Counted from the first letter of the stretch, positions 16,343 through 24,573 are shown. The stretch is 37,208 nucleotides of DNA from a virus (IMGVR_UViG_3300047462_000372:1-37208), one strand, 5' to 3'. Numbers and translations: made by a program. The notes: generated from the sequence alone by a model not told the origin.

Positions 16343-18933
16343 GTAACCTGAGCCAATTTCTACAAAATAGCGGTGTTCCGGTCGGGCAGTCCGTGCAGAT
16401 GCCTGCGCTTGCCAATGCAGGCACGAACCAGTTTGTCACCGCTGCCAACGAGCTGTACGTCAATACCGCAACCGCTTCGGTCGTGCCGCAATCAAGCTGC
16501 AGCCCCTTGCTGCCTGCTGCATTGGGAGCGGTAAACGACGTGATCCTGCCGACATCGCAGGTGAGCCTTGCATCGTTCCAGATGGCGTCGAATGTTCCTG
16601 CTTCGGGTTTCTATGCCGGTCTGATTACGTCGGCGGCGATGCAATCGACCAAAGGATTCTATGTCAATGGGGTGTACTACCTGTTCAGCCCGAACGACAC
16701 CAGCAATACGATAGGCTGGATCAGCACGACCGATACCGTCAATTACACGGGGTTTGTTCCGATTACGCCCCTGGCTGGCCTCATGATCGTGGACGTGTTT
16801 TATAACGCGGCGAATGCAACGTGGTATTTCCTTGAGGCAAATGGGACGATATTTGCTACGTCGAATCTTACTACCTTTGCGAATGCGACCTTCTATAGCT
16901 TGCCCGCGCTTGCCACGGCAAACGGTTATGTGCGACTGACGAACATCAACGGCACCTGGTATGCCATCGGCGGTAGCACAACTGGTGGCGGCTACCGGGT
17001 GTCGTCGTCCGCAAATTTGACCGCATGGACTGTCGTCATCGAGAACACAGCAGGAGGCGCTCCCGCATTCAATATTGTGCAAGGCGCGGGGGCAGGGGCG
17101 GCCACCGAGATTCTTGTGATCTGCAATAACAACACGATCCTCAAAAGCGTCAACAATGGTGCGAGTTTTATCGCTGTCACCAGCGCCATCGCCATCTCGG
17201 GGCAGACGGTTGCGGGCTTGAATAACGCCTTTTACTCGTCGCGCACGGGCTTGTATTACCTCGCAGTCACCACATCGAACTATACCTATGTCGCCGTGTC
17301 AACGACCGGCACGCTGGGGACCGCTGCATGGACTTCCTACAGCACCGGATATCTGGCAGTTGGCAATTCGGTAACGGCAAACATCAATTTCATCGATACC
17401 GGCACATGGGTCGGCCCCGTCTTTTCTACTGCCGTATATGGGACATACTTCTTCTACGGAGCGTCTTATAACACCTTGAGCAGCCCGATCCTGACGGCAG
17501 CGCAGCAGATGACGCTGGAGACTGCTGCTTCGGTCTACTATCAGGGCTGCAAGGCGATGTGGCTGAACAATGCCCTGATCGTGGCATACTCCGGCCAGCC
17601 AGATCCGACCTACGCATACCAGCGCCCGAATGCATTGCTTGCCGTGGCGAGCGGCGCGACTTGCAGCAGCGGGATTGCGATCAATCTATGGTTCCCCGTG
17701 TCCAGCACTGGTGGTTCCCCGCCGCAATGGGGATCGTGGTCGGGTGTCGCCTGGTTCAATGGCGCTTACTATGCCGCAGCAGGTGCGTTCAGCGCGCAGG
17801 GAGCGACCTACTTTTATTATTACGCGCTGTTCCTGTTCAAGATTGCATCGAATCTGACGACTTTCTCTTGTCCACTGGCGCCGGTATCCGGGGTTTTCGG
17901 TGTGGCGCTGGAAAGCTGCACGCAAATGACTTTATCCTGTCCGATGCCGACTCCGAACGGCATCGGCCTGTATTGGACCGCGTCGCAGAATTCCAATGCG
18001 TACCCGCAGCAGGCTGTTTCCACCATCGTTGTGTTCAGCTTTAATGGCTCGGCGCTCACGGCCTGTTCGCTATCGCCGTCCAGCTCCAGTCTGACAGGAA
18101 CGAATACAAGCAGCATCAATGGTTATTCCATTGCGGGGCAGCCCAACGGCAGCGTGTCGGTGCCAAAGTGGAGCAGTCTGTTGAATGCCTACGTTCTCGC
18201 ATTGCCTGCCGCGGCATCCTATTCCGGCACCGGCTCGACCGCTGCTGTGGCGGTTGGGACGGTTCCCTCATTGTCCAGCTCGTCACTGTCAAACCTGATT
18301 ACCTCTGCGCCATGGTCGTCTGCGCAATGGACTAACGTATTCGGCCTGGATGTGTTGAGTTCCGGTGGCGTGGTGATGGTGATCCAGAGTTCGACGTCAT
18401 TGACCCTGTCGGTCTGCTTCGGGGCTGGTGTCATCAATGTGTTTTCCAGCACCTACAACAACAATGTTGGTAACAACACGCCAAATAGCTACGCGATGTG
18501 GGAGATCGTCTCGAATGGCGTGTCCTACCTTGCGTATGCATACGTCAACACGAACACCTATCTGAACGTCTACAAGTTGAGTGCGACGGGCGGCCCTACC
18601 CTGGTGGTGAATGCTTGCCCGATTCCTAACCTGAACCTCGCAGCGACGGTGACGAATAACCTGCGTCGGGTATTCAACCTCAACGGCTCGTTCTATTTGG
18701 GCGACACCGCAGCCGCGTCGAGCACGATGCGTAATTCGCTGATGTTGACCCCTAACGGTCTGGGATCGTTCTCGATTGCGCCTGAATGGTTGCAGGTGGC
18801 AGGCGATGCGACGCCGGCAGGCAAGGCTTCCACTTATACGACGCAGAACACGATTACTACGGTAAGTACCAGTGGCGTGCCTGCTGTCTTTATTCCTGCC
18901 GGTGCAGCAGGTTCATTTCTGAAAGTTAAATAA
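16339..18933 (+). CDS. Large beta-propeller-like tail fibre/appendage protein 2
   Basis: The best start is the ATG at 16339, which overlaps the previous stop (ATGA) and follows GGAAG at a good distance; an earlier in-frame ATG lies at 16327. The product is about 864 residues. After an N-terminal segment (SNLSQFLQNSGVPVGQSVQMPALANAGTN split by a short linker) it is made of many hydrophobic-strand repeats rich in Asn, Ser, Thr, Tyr and Trp, with blade-like endings such as TSNLTTFAN, SSANLTAWTV and SVNNGASF. This resembles the smaller propeller-like protein encoded at 14261. The two may be alternative or co-assembled receptor-binding proteins. Size and composition indicate a surface adhesin. Confidence 0.6.
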   Translation: MSNLSQFLQNSGVPVGQSVQMPALANAGTNQFVTAANELYVNTATASVVPQSSCSPLLPAALGAVNDVILPTSQVSLASFQMASNVPASGFYAGLITSAAMQSTKGFYVNGVYYLFSPNDTSNTIGWISTTDTVNYTGFVPITPLAGLMIVDVFYNAANATWYFLEANGTIFATSNLTTFANATFYSLPALATANGYVRLTNINGTWYAIGGSTTGGGYRVSSSANLTAWTVVIENTAGGAPAFNIVQGAGAGAATEILVICNNNTILKSVNNGASFIAVTSAIAISGQTVAGLNNAFYSSRTGLYYLAVTTSNYTYVAVSTTGTLGTAAWTSYSTGYLAVGNSVTANINFIDTGTWVGPVFSTAVYGTYFFYGASYNTLSSPILTAAQQMTLETAASVYYQGCKAMWLNNALIVAYSGQPDPTYAYQRPNALLAVASGATCSSGIAINLWFPVSSTGGSPPQWGSWSGVAWFNGAYYAAAGAFSAQGATYFYYYALFLFKIASNLTTFSCPLAPVSGVFGVALESCTQMTLSCPMPTPNGIGLYWTASQNSNAYPQQAVSTIVVFSFNGSALTACSLSPSSSSLTGTNTSSINGYSIAGQPNGSVSVPKWSSLLNAYVLALPAAASYSGTGSTAAVAVGTVPSLSSSSLSNLITSAPWSSAQWTNVFGLDVLSSGGVVMVIQSSTSLTLSVCFGAGVINVFSSTYNNNVGNNTPNSYAMWEIVSNGVSYLAYAYVNTNTYLNVYKLSATGGPTLVVNACPIPNLNLAATVTNNLRRVFNLNGSFYLGDTAAASSTMRNSLMLTPNGLGSFSIAPEWLQVAGDATPAGKASTYTTQNTITTVSTSGVPAVFIPAGAAGSFLKVK

Positions 18934-19286
18934 TGGACGACATCGTTTTTATTGCCCCGACGCCACAAGCGCCGCCGGTCTATACCTGGTACGTCGATAC
19001 TGGCGCATTCCTTGATCGCTTCGACACTTGCATGATGGCGGTGCTGCTCTCGACCGATGCGGTGGTGCAAGCTCTGTTAAAAAGCCTGTTGGCACGCAAA
19101 TGGGTTGATTTGCAGCGTCAGGATGTGATCGATGCCGTCAAATACATTGCGGGAGAAACCGTGCAAGGTTTGGGTACGATCTCGATGCCGATCACTGGGA
19201 TGACGGCGGAACTGGCTACCGCTATTTTGACGACGGTGCCGTTGCCGGAAGAACAGATGACGACGGTAAAACTGTATTTCTCTTAG
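18933..19286 (+). CDS. Small conserved phage protein downstream of fibre genes
   Basis: A 117-residue protein whose ATG overlaps the previous stop (TAATG). It contains VYTWYVDTGAFLDRFDTCMM and an ARKWVDLQRQDV motif, a pattern I recall from small proteins that follow tail fibre genes in phages of this group; their function is not known to me. It is mixed alpha/beta, without signal peptide or membrane segments. Likely co-translated with the fibre genes and possibly a fibre assembly factor or minor appendage, which is inference from position only. Confidence 0.5.
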   Translation: MDDIVFIAPTPQAPPVYTWYVDTGAFLDRFDTCMMAVLLSTDAVVQALLKSLLARKWVDLQRQDVIDAVKYIAGETVQGLGTISMPITGMTAELATAILTTVPLPEEQMTTVKLYFS

Positions 19287-19299
19287 GGCTTGGTAAACC

Positions 19300-20493
19300 G
19301 TGCTGGGGTTTTACGCGCTCGCGACCGCTGCGCTCGGCACGGATGGCGCTGCCTACCTAGATGCAACACTGTCCGGGGCGACTGCGACCGGAGCCATCGG
19401 CACGCTCTCTGGGGACGCCACGTCGGTTCAACTCGCGTCTACTCTGGGTGCTGGTGCGGTTGCCACTCTCGTCGCGTCTGAATCGCTTGCCTCCTTTGGC
19501 GTTTCTGCAGCCGGCGCCACAGGCGTCTCTGTGGCAAATCCAGAAGTGCTGGATTCTTCGACGTCCGCATCAGGTGTTGTCGCCCCATTCGCACTATCGC
19601 TATTGGCGCAGTCCTCCGGCGCGGTTGGCATTGGCGCGGTTGCGCAGCTCGCTGATTACCTGACCACCTGGTTTGTCGGTGTCGATAGCGCTGCTGCCAT
19701 CGCTACGCTAATGCCGGATGTCGGCGTAGCGTTTGGCGCGTTCCCGATCACGAGCGACGGTGTTCTGGGTTTATGGACGCTCGGCGATGCCGCTCTGGGA
19801 ATAGACGCGCCGTCGGAGACATTGTTCTCTGGTGTGGCAGGCAACGGGCGGTGCAGTTCCATGGCGACGTTTGTCGACAATAGCGTTGTGGCGGTTACGG
19901 TCGCCGCTCCGGTGATAGCAAATCCGGGCGTCGATGTGCCGGGCGTTGCCGCAATCGGGCAGGTTGGCCAGCTCGCAATCTATTCGACGTTGCCATTGGC
20001 GGGTGTTGTTGCGACAGCTTTTGCGGGGACGACGGCGACGGATCTGTTTGTGTCGTTTGGTCAGGCAACTGCAACTGCTTACGCTGGATTTCTTGGCGGC
20101 GACATGGGTTTGCCGATGACCGGAATGTGGGCTGTGACTGCATGTGGCTCCGGCAGTGTCGACGATCCAGGTGTGCGCCTGTCGGGTTGCGTCGCGACGG
20201 CGGCACTAGGGACGTTCCTGTCGCATACCCCGTCGTCGGCCTTTGCGCTGTGGGGCGCACCTGTTCCCGGTGGTGCAGCGTCGGTCGCATTTGCCGGGTT
20301 GCCGACGATTTCGTTGTCCATCGGTACCGGCCAGACCGCCGCGCAGGTTGCCGGTGGGCTCGCTGCGCTGATCAATGCGAATGCAGCGCTGGTTACCGCT
20401 GGCGTCACCGCAAGGGTGGTCGATAACCTCGTGGAGCTTCACCAGCCGCAACCGGCATTGATCGCTTCCACTCTTTTCTTTACAGGAACATGA
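19300..20493 (+). CDS. Low-complexity Ala/Gly/Val-rich virion protein
   Basis: A 397-residue protein starting with GTG at 19300 (TAGGG a little upstream). It is dominated by Ala, Gly, Val, Ser and Thr, with short repeats such as 'GAVATLVAS', 'AAIATLMPDVGVA' and 'GVAAIGQVGQLA'. It has almost no lysine and few charged residues. The last 65 residues differ and resemble the 'IN' motif module of flagellar and phage adhesins (TGQTAAQVAGGLAALINANAA cut by one residue, then GVTARVVDNLVELH). It sits between the fibre cassette and the PAAR gene. A structural appendage is likely; no family is recognised. Confidence 0.5.
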   Translation: MLGFYALATAALGTDGAAYLDATLSGATATGAIGTLSGDATSVQLASTLGAGAVATLVASESLASFGVSAAGATGVSVANPEVLDSSTSASGVVAPFALSLLAQSSGAVGIGAVAQLADYLTTWFVGVDSAAAIATLMPDVGVAFGAFPITSDGVLGLWTLGDAALGIDAPSETLFSGVAGNGRCSSMATFVDNSVVAVTVAAPVIANPGVDVPGVAAIGQVGQLAIYSTLPLAGVVATAFAGTTATDLFVSFGQATATAYAGFLGGDMGLPMTGMWAVTACGSGSVDDPGVRLSGCVATAALGTFLSHTPSSAFALWGAPVPGGAASVAFAGLPTISLSIGTGQTAAQVAGGLAALINANAALVTAGVTARVVDNLVELHQPQPALIASTLFFTGT

Positions 20494-20494
20494 T

Positions 20495-20773
20495 ATGGGC
20501 ATGACGGCCAGCATCAGTCTCGCACGCTTGAATGAGCAAAGCTCGCACGGTGGCACGATTATCACGGCCTCGGGCAACAATATTCTCGCCAACGGTATCG
20601 CCGTTGCCGTCGATGGCGATCTGCACAGTTGCCCGATTCCCGGTCACGGCATTACACCCATCACGTCGTCATCGAAGAATACCAGCGGTGGAAAGGGCTT
20701 GATCAAGGCCGGAGATGTCGCCGGATGCGGCGCGGTCGTCACCACCGGCAGTATGGATGTGCTGACGGTGTGA
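20495..20773 (+). CDS. PAAR-type spike tip protein
   Basis: A 92-residue protein behind AGGA at 20483-20486. It has the size and motif layout of PAAR proteins: an N-terminal hydrophobic start, SSHGGTIITASGN, a central ANGIAVAVDGDLHSCPIPGHG, then GDVAGCGAVVTTGS near the end. PAAR proteins bind a metal ion and cap the central spike as a sharp tip. The conserved His and Cys (SCPIPGHG, GCG) fit the metal site. The spike protein at 6817 lacks its own tip domain, so the two proteins plausibly work together although their genes are 13 kb apart. Confidence 0.8.
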   Translation: MGMTASISLARLNEQSSHGGTIITASGNNILANGIAVAVDGDLHSCPIPGHGITPITSSSKNTSGGKGLIKAGDVAGCGAVVTTGSMDVLTV

Positions 20774-20835
20774 GTTTGTCCTATAGGTCGTGACTGCAAC
20801 ATGCGCCCATCGATTGCGTGCTGATGGGGAAATGG

Positions 20836-21306
20836 ATGTCTACCGGGATATTAGTGACGAATGGCGGGCCACATAGCGCCGATAAATGGGCGGAAGCGAC
20901 CGCGTCGCACATTGTTGATATTGCAGACCATATCGCAGGAGAGAAGCGCGGAGCGGCAATCCGGCTGCAAGCTGCAGTCATCGATATCCTGACCGCGCAT
21001 CACACAACGGTGCAAGTTGGCGAGCGCAATGCCTTGCAGAATGTCGGTCATTCCCGCTTGTGCGCGCCGTTGAATCCAATCGACCATGTCGCCATCGATC
21101 AGGTCGCCTCGGAAATCATCGCCGCAGCCAACGGTACGCCATGGGCCGCCGAATTCAACGACCCCGAAGCGGCTATTCATTTGCAGGCAGTGCTTCGCCA
21201 GCATTTTGCGACCTCCATGCATATCGAGCGTAGTTGGCACGCCGACCGCAATCCGAATGTTCCAGAAGCGATGCAGTTTCGGGCTACTCACAATCTAGGG
21301 GGCTGA
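20836..21306 (+). CDS. Conserved phage protein of unknown function
   Basis: The start at 20836 is chosen because GGGGA lies five bases upstream; earlier in-frame starts exist at 20818 (GTG) and 20824. The 156-residue product begins STGILVTNGGPHSADKWAEA and has a helical middle with EKRGAAIRLQAAVIDIL. It ends with HADRNPNVPEAMQFRATHN. I recall similar proteins (starting 'V-NGGPH-A-KWAE') in contractile phages, always without assigned function. No signal peptide or membrane segment is visible. It follows the PAAR gene and precedes another small virion-like protein. Confidence 0.55.
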   Translation: MSTGILVTNGGPHSADKWAEATASHIVDIADHIAGEKRGAAIRLQAAVIDILTAHHTTVQVGERNALQNVGHSRLCAPLNPIDHVAIDQVASEIIAAANGTPWAAEFNDPEAAIHLQAVLRQHFATSMHIERSWHADRNPNVPEAMQFRATHNLGG

Positions 21307-21307
21307 T

Positions 21308-21793
21308 ATGGCGGGGTTTACGACAGCCATGCCGACCTCCTTCAAGTGCGAACTGTTGCAGGGTTTGCACAACTTCGTCACGGGTTCCGGTAACGATTAT
21401 CGCGTCGCGTTGGGAGTCGCGAATCCATCAGGCACCTACGGGCCAGCGACCACAAACTATGGCTCAGGATCTGGCACGCCGACTACCACCAATATGGGAA
21501 CGGATGAGTTGCCGACAGCAAACGGTTATACACAGGGTGGATTCGATATTACGGCGGCGAACAACACCACGCCGATCATCAGCGGCACGATTGCTTTTAC
21601 CACGCCTGCCGTCAATCCGAGCTGGACCTCTGCGTCGTTCTCAACCTCGGGATGCGTTATGTACAACAACTCCAATGGCACGCGTGCCGCCTATGTCGGT
21701 TCCTTCGGAGGTATGCAGACCGTGACAGCCGGGACTTTCACGATTTTGATGCCCGTGAATTCCTCATCGACCGCTCTGCTGCGCTTGCAGTGA
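21308..21793 (+). CDS. Probable minor virion protein
   Basis: A 161-residue protein starting two bases after the previous stop, so probably co-translated. It is rich in Ser, Thr, Gly and Asn with alternating hydrophobics. It opens with AGFTTAMPTSFKCELLQGLHNF, contains YRVALGVANPSGTYG and ends TILMPVNSSSTALLRLQ. This style is common to small phage structural proteins found between fibre and lysis genes. No catalytic motif is seen. The function is unknown; a decoration or appendage role is a guess from composition. Confidence 0.5.
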   Translation: MAGFTTAMPTSFKCELLQGLHNFVTGSGNDYRVALGVANPSGTYGPATTNYGSGSGTPTTTNMGTDELPTANGYTQGGFDITAANNTTPIISGTIAFTTPAVNPSWTSASFSTSGCVMYNNSNGTRAAYVGSFGGMQTVTAGTFTILMPVNSSSTALLRLQ

Positions 21794-21850
21794 TTTGATT
21801 CGCTCGGTCGTGACATCAAGATCGAGTCAAACCAAAACCCATTCAACACT

Positions 21851-22174
21851 ATGGCTGACAACCTGGATATTGCCGTCGCAAGGCTTGACGAGCGCGTAAA
21901 GAACCACGACAGCTTCATCGAGCAGATCGCGAAGGATCTTGAGCGCATGGCTGCGGCATACGAAGAACTGGTGCGCAGCAATCAGCGTATCAGCCTGCTT
22001 GAACAGGATCTGGTCAACATGAAGGATGCGCAAAGGAAGCTTTCCGAGAGGGCCGATGCCCGCGAGCTTGCGCAAAACCGTATCACCGGACTGGCGCTGT
22101 ACGACGTCGTCAAGCTGCTGCTGGCAGTCGGCATGGGTATCGCTCTCGACCACTACGGCATCCGTTTGCCGTAA
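21851..22174 (+). CDS. Coiled-coil protein with C-terminal membrane anchor (holin-associated, XhlA-like)
   Basis: A 107-residue protein. Residues 1-80 are a charged heptad-like coiled coil (LDERVKNHDSFIEQIAKDLER, then RISLLEQDLVNMKDAQRKL in a second block). Residues about 84-103 form one transmembrane helix (VVKLLLAVGMGIAL). This plan resembles hemolysin XhlA-type proteins that assist holins. It lies directly upstream of the endolysin, which supports a role in lysis. No ribosome binding site is obvious at the ATG. A tail-associated membrane protein is the alternative. Confidence 0.6.
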   Translation: MADNLDIAVARLDERVKNHDSFIEQIAKDLERMAAAYEELVRSNQRISLLEQDLVNMKDAQRKLSERADARELAQNRITGLALYDVVKLLLAVGMGIALDHYGIRLP

Positions 22175-22218
22175 TTCCAAAAATCAGCCATCAACCTACA
22201 TGCAAGGATACAGAGTCC

Positions 22219-22713
22219 ATGACTCCGCAAAGTTTTATTGAAGTTGTCGCTCCGGCCGCTGTCGCTTCACAAAAGATCACTGGCATTGCTGCTGCTTTCG
22301 TGATCGCGCAAGGCGCATTGGAGTCCGGTTGGGACAAGTCCGGGCTGGCCATCTCCGCGAACAACCTGTTCGGGGTGAAGGCCGATCCAAGTTGGCACGG
22401 CGAGACGATTACGTTGCCGACCGAGGAATATCTCAATGGCGAAATGGTTCAGGTCGAGGCTACATGGCGCAAGTATCCGACATGGCAAGCCGCATTTGAT
22501 GACCATGCACAGTTCTTCTATGACAACCCGCGCTATGCGGATGCGCTGAAGGTCAAAGACGACCCGATTGCGTTTGCACGCGCCATCGAGGCAGCGAAGT
22601 ACGCAACCGATCCCGGCTACGCCGACAAGATTATTGCGCTGATCGACGAATTCCAATTGACGCAGTACGACCTACCTTCGCCGGGCGAGGCAATGCCCGG
22701 AAACCCTGCTTGA
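22219..22713 (+). CDS. Endolysin, GH73-type N-acetylglucosaminidase
   Basis: A 164-residue protein with AAGGA ten bases upstream. It matches the flagellar-FlgJ/GH73 glucosaminidase pattern: SFIEVVAPAAVASQKITGI, then AQGALESGWDKSG with the likely catalytic Glu35, NNLFGVKADPSW (47-58), WRKYPTWQAAFDDHAQFF (about 82-99) and a Tyr-rich C-terminus (KYATDPGYADKI). It cleaves the glycan strands of peptidoglycan at lysis. There is no signal peptide, so it needs a holin to reach the wall. A terminator-like hairpin follows directly after the stop. The enzyme class is well supported by motif order. Confidence 0.88.
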   Translation: MTPQSFIEVVAPAAVASQKITGIAAAFVIAQGALESGWDKSGLAISANNLFGVKADPSWHGETITLPTEEYLNGEMVQVEATWRKYPTWQAAFDDHAQFFYDNPRYADALKVKDDPIAFARAIEAAKYATDPGYADKIIALIDEFQLTQYDLPSPGEAMPGNPA

Positions 22714-22723
22714 TGCCAGGTTG

Positions 22724-22746
22724 GCCGCCTGACGGATGGCTTTTTT
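22724..22746 (+). terminator. Probable rho-independent terminator after the endolysin gene
   Basis: An imperfect hairpin (GCC at 22724-22726 with GGC at 22738-22740, extended by a G-T pair and an inner C-G pair) is followed at once by six T residues (22741-22746). A further perfect hairpin, CCGGGC-N8-GCCCGG, lies at 22681-22700 inside the end of the gene. Confidence 0.55.
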
Positions 22747-22777
22747 CACTTTAGTAACACCTTTTGAAAGACAAGAC

Positions 22778-23071
22778 ATGAGTACAGTAGTAGCAACCAT
22801 TACCAGCGTTACCTCGCAGAACTTCCCGGCGGGCACCAAGCCTGCGGGTATCTCGATCGGCATTACCGGCATTGCGCCGCAACTGATCGCCGCCGCTCCC
22901 TATTCGGCGACTTTCACGAACGTACCGGACGGCTCCTATACCGCGACTGCCCAGGCCGTCGATGCAAGCGGCAATCCGTTGGGTGCGCCATTCACGTCTG
23001 CAACCTTCACTGTGGCTTCCGGCACGGTGGCGGTCGATATTCCGGGCGCAATCTCGGTATCGGTGCAGTAA
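22778..23071 (+). CDS. Small Ig-like-fold phage protein
   Basis: The start at 22778 (MSTVVATITSVTSQNF) is preferred because the upstream ATG at 22736 lies inside the terminator. The 97-residue product is beta-rich, with YSATFTNVPDGSYTATAQAV and a SATFTVASGTVAVDIP end, a pattern of fibronectin-III/Ig-like domains often appended to phage structural proteins. No signal peptide is seen. Standing between the endolysin and the membrane/lipoprotein gene, it may be a decoration protein that moved into the lysis region; function is not known. Confidence 0.5.
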   Translation: MSTVVATITSVTSQNFPAGTKPAGISIGITGIAPQLIAAAPYSATFTNVPDGSYTATAQAVDASGNPLGAPFTSATFTVASGTVAVDIPGAISVSVQ

Positions 23072-23166
23072 TGAAGAGGGCATGGAGATGGCTGCTGGCG
23101 CGTTGTTTGCGCTGTAAGCCGGTATCCGTTGACGTGCCAGCGGGGATTGGCGTGAACCTGAAATAG
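23071..23166 (+). CDS. Possible 31-residue coupled small protein
   Basis: The ATG shares a base with the stop of the preceding gene (TAATG), an arrangement that favours re-initiation. The 31-residue product is basic and Cys/Trp-containing (MKRAWRWLLARCLRCK, ending GVNLK), compatible with a small membrane-active or metal-binding peptide. It is too short for family recognition, and the evidence is position only. Confidence 0.3.
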   Translation: MKRAWRWLLARCLRCKPVSVDVPAGIGVNLK

Positions 23167-23204
23167 CGCACGCCAATCCATCACAAACATTCACCTTCCC
23201 TATG

Positions 23205-23233
23205 AACAAGGCAATGCATCGCATTGCCTTGTT
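23205..23233. terminator. Perfect 13-bp hairpin, probable terminator
   Basis: AACAAGGCAATGC (23205-23217) and its exact complement (23221-23233) flank a 3-base loop, just before the next gene at 23264. Only a weak T run follows on either strand, so it may be a terminator or an mRNA-stabilising structure. Confidence 0.5.
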
Positions 23234-23263
23234 TGCTATGGGGGCTCAATCGACACGAATTCA

Positions 23264-23956
23264 ATGGAAAAAATTAACTGGAGTGACATTCTCAAATTCA
23301 GCGCATATGCGCTGGTGCTGGCGATCTACGGTGCATTCGCATGGACGGGTAAAGCGGCCGTCGAGGGATATCTGAACGTCCTGACTGCTGTGATCACTGC
23401 GCATGGTGCGACGCATATTGCGAGGGCGGTGCGCGACGGCAGCGGCAAACCCAAATCTACCAATGCTGGCGAGACTGCAAATAGTCCGCTCACCAATACC
23501 GCACAGGCGGGTTTTGCCAACCCGGTTTTGCTGGCAGTGATTGCCGTATTCGCTTCTGTCTTCCTGCTGTGTGGTTGCGCGACACCAGGTCAAGCGCCGA
23601 TAGCCTTGCAGACACCGGCGCAAGTGGCGGCGCAAGCCTGTCCGCAGGTACAAGTGGCGCTCGATGCGTTGCAGGGCTTGCCCGATCTGCCGCAGCAGAC
23701 GCAGACCGATCTGGCGCTGGCAGTGACGTTGACTGGCGCGGTCTGTGCAATTGGTGCGATCCCGACACAGGCTAATTTGCAGTCACTCGCAAAGGATGCG
23801 CTGCCAGCTATCGCAAATATCGTCAAGGCGTCATCGCTGGCGATTACCGACCAGAACCGGATCAAACTGGGACTGGACGCTGCACAGATCGTGTTGGTGG
23901 CAGCGGCCAACGCCACCAGCCCGCAAACCTCGACGGCTGCGACGGTTTCCCCATGA
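23264..23956 (+). CDS. Two-part membrane protein: holin-like N-terminus fused to a lipoprotein-type domain
   Basis: A 230-residue protein. Residues about 8-30 are a transmembrane helix (ILKFSAYALVLAIYGAFAW), followed by a helical segment typical of small phage holins (NVLTAVITAHGATHIARAV). Residues about 87-102 are a second hydrophobic stretch running into LLCGC, a lipobox-like sequence with Cys105. The rest (TPAQVAAQACPQVQVALDAL, then LQSLAKDALPAIANIVKASS) resembles a phage lipoprotein that I know as a separate gene in related phages. So two lysis-region genes appear to be joined. Internal TTG and GTG codons (23527, 23536) could still give a separate lipoprotein. Confidence 0.55.
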   Translation: MEKINWSDILKFSAYALVLAIYGAFAWTGKAAVEGYLNVLTAVITAHGATHIARAVRDGSGKPKSTNAGETANSPLTNTAQAGFANPVLLAVIAVFASVFLLCGCATPGQAPIALQTPAQVAAQACPQVQVALDALQGLPDLPQQTQTDLALAVTLTGAVCAIGAIPTQANLQSLAKDALPAIANIVKASSLAITDQNRIKLGLDAAQIVLVAAANATSPQTSTAATVSP

Positions 23957-24573
23957 CGCCGTATTCCGCTTTTCTATACGCGGCGGCGATTTACGATCCC
24001 ATCAAACCCGGCCTGTTCGACCGGGTTTTTACCATTGGTGGGATCGTGGTCGGCATTGCGAATGTCGACGGCGTCACTGTCATTGCATTTCGGGGTTCCG
24101 AGTGCGCGATGGATTTTGTGAGGGACGCAGAGGCATTGCCCATTGATGCCGGGCCATTGGGGATGGTGCATGCGGGAGCGTATCGTGGCTTGCCGGAGGT
24201 GTTGGCGATGCTGCGGCCATTCATCCGGTTTCCGGTCGTCGTCACCGGGCATAGTTTGGGTGCCATGCGCGCGGCGCAGTTTGCCGGGTTATGCGTGGTG
24301 CATGGTGTTTCGGTTTCTGAACTTTATATGTTTGAACCGGCAAGGCCGGGATTCTCAACGTTGGCCGATGTGGTTTGCGCGCATGTTCCCGTTATTATCG
24401 GGACGCGGAATGGAAGGGATTTTGTGCCGGATCTGCCGCCACCATTCCCATTGCCATACCGGCATATTGTCGATCTGGTGGATCTGAAGAATCCTGCCAA
24501 TAGCCTAGACCCAGCGGACGATCATTTGCTGGTTCAAATTGGACCAGGCGTATTACGCTACTCGCAAGAGTAA
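23953..24573 (+). CDS. Class-3-type lipase (alpha/beta hydrolase)
   Basis: A 206-residue protein overlapping the previous stop by four bases (ATGA). It contains IAFRGS (45-50, oxyanion-type loop of class 3 lipases), VVVTGHSLGAMRAAQFAG (96-113) with nucleophile Ser101 in GHSLG, and NGRDFVPDLPP (153-163) with probable catalytic Asp156. The His is probably 171 (RHIVD) or 191 (DDHLL). There is no signal peptide. Lipases are uncommon at the end of a phage lysis cassette; it could help break the membranes, or act as a moron or effector. Catalytic class is well supported, the biological role is not. Confidence 0.8.
   Translation: MTPYSAFLYAAAIYDPIKPGLFDRVFTIGGIVVGIANVDGVTVIAFRGSECAMDFVRDAEALPIDAGPLGMVHAGAYRGLPEVLAMLRPFIRFPVVVTGHSLGAMRAAQFAGLCVVHGVSVSELYMFEPARPGFSTLADVVCAHVPVIIGTRNGRDFVPDLPPPFPLPYRHIVDLVDLKNPANSLDPADDHLLVQIGPGVLRYSQE

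Noticed and set aside
22736-22777. Upstream ATG for the Ig-like protein
   Set aside because: It lies within the hairpin and T-run of the terminator; the ATG at 22778 starts the protein-like sequence.
1-24573. Extracellular contractile injection system instead of a phage
   Set aside because: Lysis genes and a long tape measure protein favour a phage or tailocin, and no AAA ATPase typical of eCIS is seen; head genes outside the window would settle it.
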